Positions 4,215 through 6,728 of a DNA stretch of 6,728 nt are shown piece by piece. This DNA comes from a bacterium (lineage in GTDB: Bacteria; Patescibacteriota; Saccharimonadia; Saccharimonadales; UBA4665), in assembly GCA_021846795.1 (NCBI GenBank), contig JAJZWG010000036.1, positions 1 to 6,728 on the forward strand. Reading direction: 5' to 3'. Made by a program: the position numbers and the translations under genes. The notes under the pieces were generated by a model. The model ran no database searches, was not told where the DNA came from, and was given only the letters and a program-made list of their open reading frames with translations. The stretch's first letter is position 1. Each line of letters starts with the position of its first letter.

Positions 4215-5615
4215 AAAAACAATAATATTTATCATAAAGAGTCTAAGTTAACAAAGGGAGTTATTGGAGCTGCTTTTTTATCTACAGGTATTGCTTTAGG
4301 TTTAGGTTATAGTCATATTGATAAAATTCACTATAATGATCAACCCGTCTTTAATCAGAATTTTCAAAATGATGCTAATTCTATAGATCATGAATTGTCT
4401 GATGCGGGTGAGGTTTTATTATTTGGTGGTATTGGTTTGTTGGGTGTTAGTAAGATTTTATCACTAAAAAATTCAAAATTTCATGCTATTGAATCTTGGT
4501 CTTCTAATGATTTAGATAAAAGTAAATCAAATAGTTTCTTTAATAGATCTTTAAGTAAAACTTTTGCCGGCCGAGTTCCTATAGTTTTAGCTTCTGGAGT
4601 TTTTTTAGCATCTATGTCATCTTCAATTGCTAGTTCAATTGTTGATGGTCCCAATGTGGCGGTAAAAAATTTAACAGATAATTTAGGTAAAACTTTTGTA
4701 ACAGAATATTCTAAAGATTTTACTATGACTGATGGTTTTATCTCTAAAAAAAATGAAGAAAAAATAATCAATATCGCTAGTCAAAATAAAGTTTTTGCTC
4801 AACCATATATCTTTAATTTAGGTAATTTGGTGTATAAAAATTCTAATAAAACAGATTTAGTTATAGGTGTTAATAATTCGTTATTAGAACATGATTGGTC
4901 TAATAATTGTAATAATATTCCGATTATTATTGGAAATAATGCTGATATTTCTAATGGATCTAAGGTTGATATTAATGGATACCAAGCACATGTAATTAGT
5001 AAACAAAAAAATCTTTCATCGATGAATCGTATAGGAATAATAGCTCCACTTAATGCGGTACAAACTTGTTTGGAACAGGGTTCACAAACAGTTACAGGCA
5101 TAGCTTTAAATACTTCTGTTGATAAAACTAAAAAAATATTAAAAAATTTTGATCAAAATTCACATATATCGATAGTGTCTGAACAAACTATTGAAAACAA
5201 TAGTAATGAATTTTGGGATTCTAATGTTTTACCATTGGTAAGTATATTAGAAATTTCTTCTATTGCTTTAGTGTTAGTTTTTTCAACTGAAGATATTAAG
5301 AATCAAATTATTAGTTCTAGGCGGGAATGGGCAATAAAAGAAGCTTCGGGTGTTGGTAGAAATATTGTTGTTTCAACAGAATTAATTAGAGCTTTAAAAA
5401 ATGGTGTTGTTTCAAGTTTTGTGGGTAACATAGCTGTGGCAGCAACAACACCATATATTGTCAATACGTTGGTTTCAGGTCTTAGATATTCTGTTGGTTG
5501 GGATAATATGTTGGTTGGATTTTCTGTTGGTATAGGTGGAACATTGGTTGGATCATTAATTAATGTTCCTAGAATGAAAAAGTTAATTAATGTAGAAGAA
5601 AATACAAGAATTTAA
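4212..5615 (+). CDS. FtsX/MacB-like ABC transporter permease
   Basis: This is a 467-residue membrane protein. Hydrophobic segments fall at about 15-33, 67-84 and 121-143, followed by a polar region of about 190 residues (146-336), then segments at about 338-357, 396-420 and 431-451. The long domain before the last three helices, and RREWAIKEASGVGRN (370-384) after the fourth segment, match the FtsX/MacB/LolC (type VII) plan; that motif resembles the RRxEIxxLxALGA coupling helix that touches the ATPase. In those families there is normally one helix before the external domain; here there are three. The 85-119 loop is Lys/Arg-rich (cytoplasmic) and the 35-65 loop is acidic (external), consistent with an N-in topology. 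The only two cysteines, C233 and C286, are both in the external domain and could form a disulfide. GTG 4212 is the first possible start, directly after an in-frame TAA; no Shine-Dalgarno is seen. One base separates its stop from the ATPase start. The substrate is unknown; family members move peptides, lipids or lipoproteins, or transmit force. Confidence 0.85.
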   Translation: MKNNNIYHKESKLTKGVIGAAFLSTGIALGLGYSHIDKIHYNDQPVFNQNFQNDANSIDHELSDAGEVLLFGGIGLLGVSKILSLKNSKFHAIESWSSNDLDKSKSNSFFNRSLSKTFAGRVPIVLASGVFLASMSSSIASSIVDGPNVAVKNLTDNLGKTFVTEYSKDFTMTDGFISKKNEEKIINIASQNKVFAQPYIFNLGNLVYKNSNKTDLVIGVNNSLLEHDWSNNCNNIPIIIGNNADISNGSKVDINGYQAHVISKQKNLSSMNRIGIIAPLNAVQTCLEQGSQTVTGIALNTSVDKTKKILKNFDQNSHISIVSEQTIENNSNEFWDSNVLPLVSILEISSIALVLVFSTEDIKNQIISSRREWAIKEASGVGRNIVVSTELIRALKNGVVSSFVGNIAVAATTPYIVNTLVSGLRYSVGWDNMLVGFSVGIGGTLVGSLINVPRMKKLINVEENTRI

Positions 5616-5616
5616 A

Positions 5617-6297
5617 ATGGCAAAATATTTAGAACTAAATAAAGTTAATAAGACTATTAACGGGGAAGATATAGTTAAAGATGTATCGATTGAAGTAGAA
5701 AATGGACAATATGTTATTTTAACGGGTCCAAGTGGATCAGGAAAATCAAGTGTTCTTAGAATGTCTTCAGGGATTGATAAACCAGATAATGGTGAAGTAT
5801 TGATTGATAATATTAATTTAGCAGACATTCATACTAAAGATAAAAATAAAATTATAGCTCAGTATGTTGGTTTAGTATTGCAATATCCAGGTTTAGATAG
5901 AGGTTTAGATGTTTGGGATAATATAGTTTTACCTGTTGAATCAAAAGGTCAAAAAATTAATAAGGATAAAATTGATTATTTAGTTGATTTATTTGAGATT
6001 AAAGACAAAATTTATTCAAATTCTGATAAACTTTCCGGAGGTGAACAAATAAGAGTATCAATTGTTCGAGCCTTAGCGGTCGATACAATTAAATTATTTT
6101 TAGCTGATGAACCAACTAATCATTTGGATACTGAAAGAAAAAAAATAATCTTTAATTATATTGCTACAATTACTAAAGAACTTAATATTGCAGCATTAAT
6201 AGTAACTCACGATAAGGCATTCGCTAAAGAATATGCTGATATCGAATATACAATGGTCGATGGTGCAGTAGTATCAAAGAATATTTTAAATAGTTAA
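5617..6297 (+). CDS. ABC transporter ATPase of the LolD/MacB/FtsE type
   Basis: The 226-residue nucleotide-binding subunit is of the normal size for the family. Walker A is GPSGSGKSS (37-45), with K43. The Q-loop is VLQYPGL (Q89), the signature LSGGE (139-143), and Walker B LFLADEP (160-166) with catalytic E165. The D-loop is NHLD (168-171), where LolD/MacB relatives usually have GNLD. The H-switch is VTHD (H198). It should hydrolyse ATP as a dimer on the cytoplasmic face and drive the permease encoded one base upstream; the tight spacing indicates one operon with coupled translation. No Shine-Dalgarno is evident before ATG 5617. The gene ends the operon. The specific transported molecule or function cannot be told from this subunit. 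Confidence 0.97.
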   Translation: MAKYLELNKVNKTINGEDIVKDVSIEVENGQYVILTGPSGSGKSSVLRMSSGIDKPDNGEVLIDNINLADIHTKDKNKIIAQYVGLVLQYPGLDRGLDVWDNIVLPVESKGQKINKDKIDYLVDLFEIKDKIYSNSDKLSGGEQIRVSIVRALAVDTIKLFLADEPTNHLDTERKKIIFNYIATITKELNIAALIVTHDKAFAKEYADIEYTMVDGAVVSKNILNS

Positions 6298-6403
6298 ATA
6301 TTAAGAAAAAATAAGATTTGTTTAATTTCAAGTTAATTTTAGGGTATATTAAACTTAATCATTTTACTTTATGTAAAAAACGTTTTTATGGTGCAGTGAA
6401 TAA
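6298..6403. other. Intergenic stretch with weak AT-rich hairpins after the ABC operon
   Basis: No gene is seen. TTTTAC (6362-6367) pairs with GTAAAA (6373-6378) around a 5-base loop, and AAAAACGTTTTT (6376-6387) is a 12-bp palindrome with a T-run on its right side. Either could act as a weak terminator for the ABC operon, but neither has the GC-rich stem of a classical one. An imperfect stem AAGTTAA/TTAAACTT also lies at about 6330-6357. The right boundary is set by the putative IS end at 6404. Confidence 0.3.
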
Positions 6404-6430
6404 TGTCCAGGTTCAGATACATAGACGCCA

Positions 6431-6460
6431 CTTCTAGAATATAATTAAAGTTTCTAGAAG
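6431..6460 (+). promoter_or_regulatory. -10 box framed by two TTCTAGAA palindromes upstream of the transposase
   Basis: TTCTAGAA is a perfect 8-bp palindrome present at 6432-6439 and again at 6452-6459, 20 bases apart (about two helical turns). A perfect TATAAT (6440-6445) lies between them. CTTCTAGAA (6431-6439) and TTCTAGAAG (6452-6460) also form a 9-bp inverted repeat. No good -35 lies 17 bases upstream. The arrangement looks like a paired operator over a promoter. In a transcript starting upstream, the 9-bp stem would cover the start of the Shine-Dalgarno. Confidence 0.5.
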
Positions 6461-6463
6461 GAG
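6456..6463 (+). promoter_or_regulatory. Strong Shine-Dalgarno of the transposase
   Basis: AGAAGGAG ends seven bases before ATG 6471, an optimal spacing. It fixes the start and is the only convincing Shine-Dalgarno upstream of a gene in the window. Confidence 0.8.
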
Positions 6464-6470
6464 TATTTAT

Positions 6471-6728
6471 ATGAAGACTGGTGTTCATACTAGGATTGGT
6501 ACGATAGTACCAAGACTAGGAAGTATTAAAACAACTGTTAGTTTATCTAAGGAAGCTAAACTAAGATTAAGGTGGATAGATTATTATCACTCACACAATA
6601 ATAATGTCAGATTAACTTGTCGACATTTTGGTATTGCTCACAAGACCTTCTATCTTTATTTAAATAGAGTTAATAAACAAGGATTGATTGGCTTAGAGCG
6701 TCGTTCTTCTAGACCTAATAATGTTCGT
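6471..6728 (+). CDS. IS481/IS3-like transposase, N-terminal part (runs off the window)
   Basis: An open frame of 86 codons from ATG 6471 reaches the window end without a stop. After a basic N-terminus, residues about 28-86 carry a helix-turn-helix: KLRLRWIDYYHSH, then VRLTCRHFGIAHKTFYLYLNR, then GLIGLERRSSRPNNVR. This pattern, with a recognition helix in IAHKTFY and the closing L-x-x-RSxRP, is typical of the DNA-binding N-terminus of IS481-type transposases; the DDE integrase core would follow beyond the edge. The start is fixed by the Shine-Dalgarno. Whether the gene is intact cannot be judged here. IS3 OrfA and Mu-type or IS30-type helix-turn-helix proteins are less likely alternatives. Confidence 0.85.
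   Translation, partial: MKTGVHTRIGTIVPRLGSIKTTVSLSKEAKLRLRWIDYYHSHNNNVRLTCRHFGIAHKTFYLYLNRVNKQGLIGLERRSSRPNNVR

Larger units (their letters stand above)
6404..6728 (+). mobile_element. Left end of an IS481/IS3-like insertion sequence, cut by the window
   Basis: The transposase begins at 6471, and about 67 bases upstream is TGTCCAGGTTCAGATACA (6404-6421). It starts with TGT, as ends of IS481 and many IS3 elements do, and sits at the expected short distance from the gene. The other end lies outside the window, so neither the inverted repeat nor a target duplication can be verified; the exact boundary is inference. GC and the strong Shine-Dalgarno differ from the neighbouring genes, in keeping with an incoming element. 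Confidence 0.55.

Noticed and set aside
4481..5101. Two minus-strand open frames opposite the permease
   Set aside because: They lie wholly inside the permease gene on the other strand, show no motifs, and are explained by its codon usage.
5583..5828. 81-codon minus-strand open frame across the permease/ATPase junction
   Set aside because: It covers the reverse complement of the Walker A region and adjoining sequence; it is a shadow of the ATPase.
6362..6387. Classical intrinsic terminator after the ABC operon
   Set aside because: The stems are AT-only or nearly so and short; recorded only as weak hairpins.

Overview
The window reads as AT-rich bacterial chromosome, roughly 30% GC outside the first 800 bases. 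Several signs suggest a Patescibacteria/CPR-type lineage: compact gene spacing, single-domain and shortened enzymes, almost no Shine-Dalgarno sequences, start codons sitting just downstream of -10 boxes, and variant but recognisable FolD, MurI and MurD motifs. This assignment is inference. TGA acts as a normal stop, because the antitoxin and folD both end in TGA inside ATGA overlaps.

Layout from left to right. Positions 1-74 hold an inverted repeat followed by a T-run, cut by the window edge. Positions 118-806 hold a Phd/YefM-type antitoxin and a PIN-domain ribonuclease toxin joined by a 4-base ATGA overlap, with a clear TTGACT-N17-TATAAG promoter; the antitoxin half has visibly higher GC than the rest. 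A minus-strand tRNA-Lys(CUU) with encoded CCA lies at 823-899. Its promoter is back to back with, and physically overlaps, that of the plus-strand folD-murI pair (962-2409), whose genes are joined by ATGA. Converging on them is a minus-strand operon of a CheY-like single-domain response regulator followed directly by murD (4054 down to 2381). murI and murD overlap tail to tail by 29 bases.

A 157-base, extremely AT-rich divergent region (4055-4211) separates that operon from a plus-strand ABC transporter pair: a 467-residue FtsX/MacB-like permease with an unusual six-segment layout, then a LolD/MacB/FtsE-type ATPase. At the right edge, the 5' end of an insertion sequence begins around 6404. 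It carries a truncated (by the window) IS481/IS3-like transposase with its own strong Shine-Dalgarno and a -10 box framed by two identical palindromes.

Functionally, murI makes D-glutamate and murD attaches it to UDP-MurNAc-L-Ala, so the two convergent operons meet at supply and use of one cell-wall precursor. FolD provides one-carbon folates. The ABC pair probably exports a substrate or performs mechanotransmission at the envelope; its substrate cannot be read from sequence. I see no clear new multi-gene defence or mobile system. The most unusual items are the leaderless-type gene starts, the permease topology, the murI/murD overlap and the operator-like arrangement at the IS promoter.
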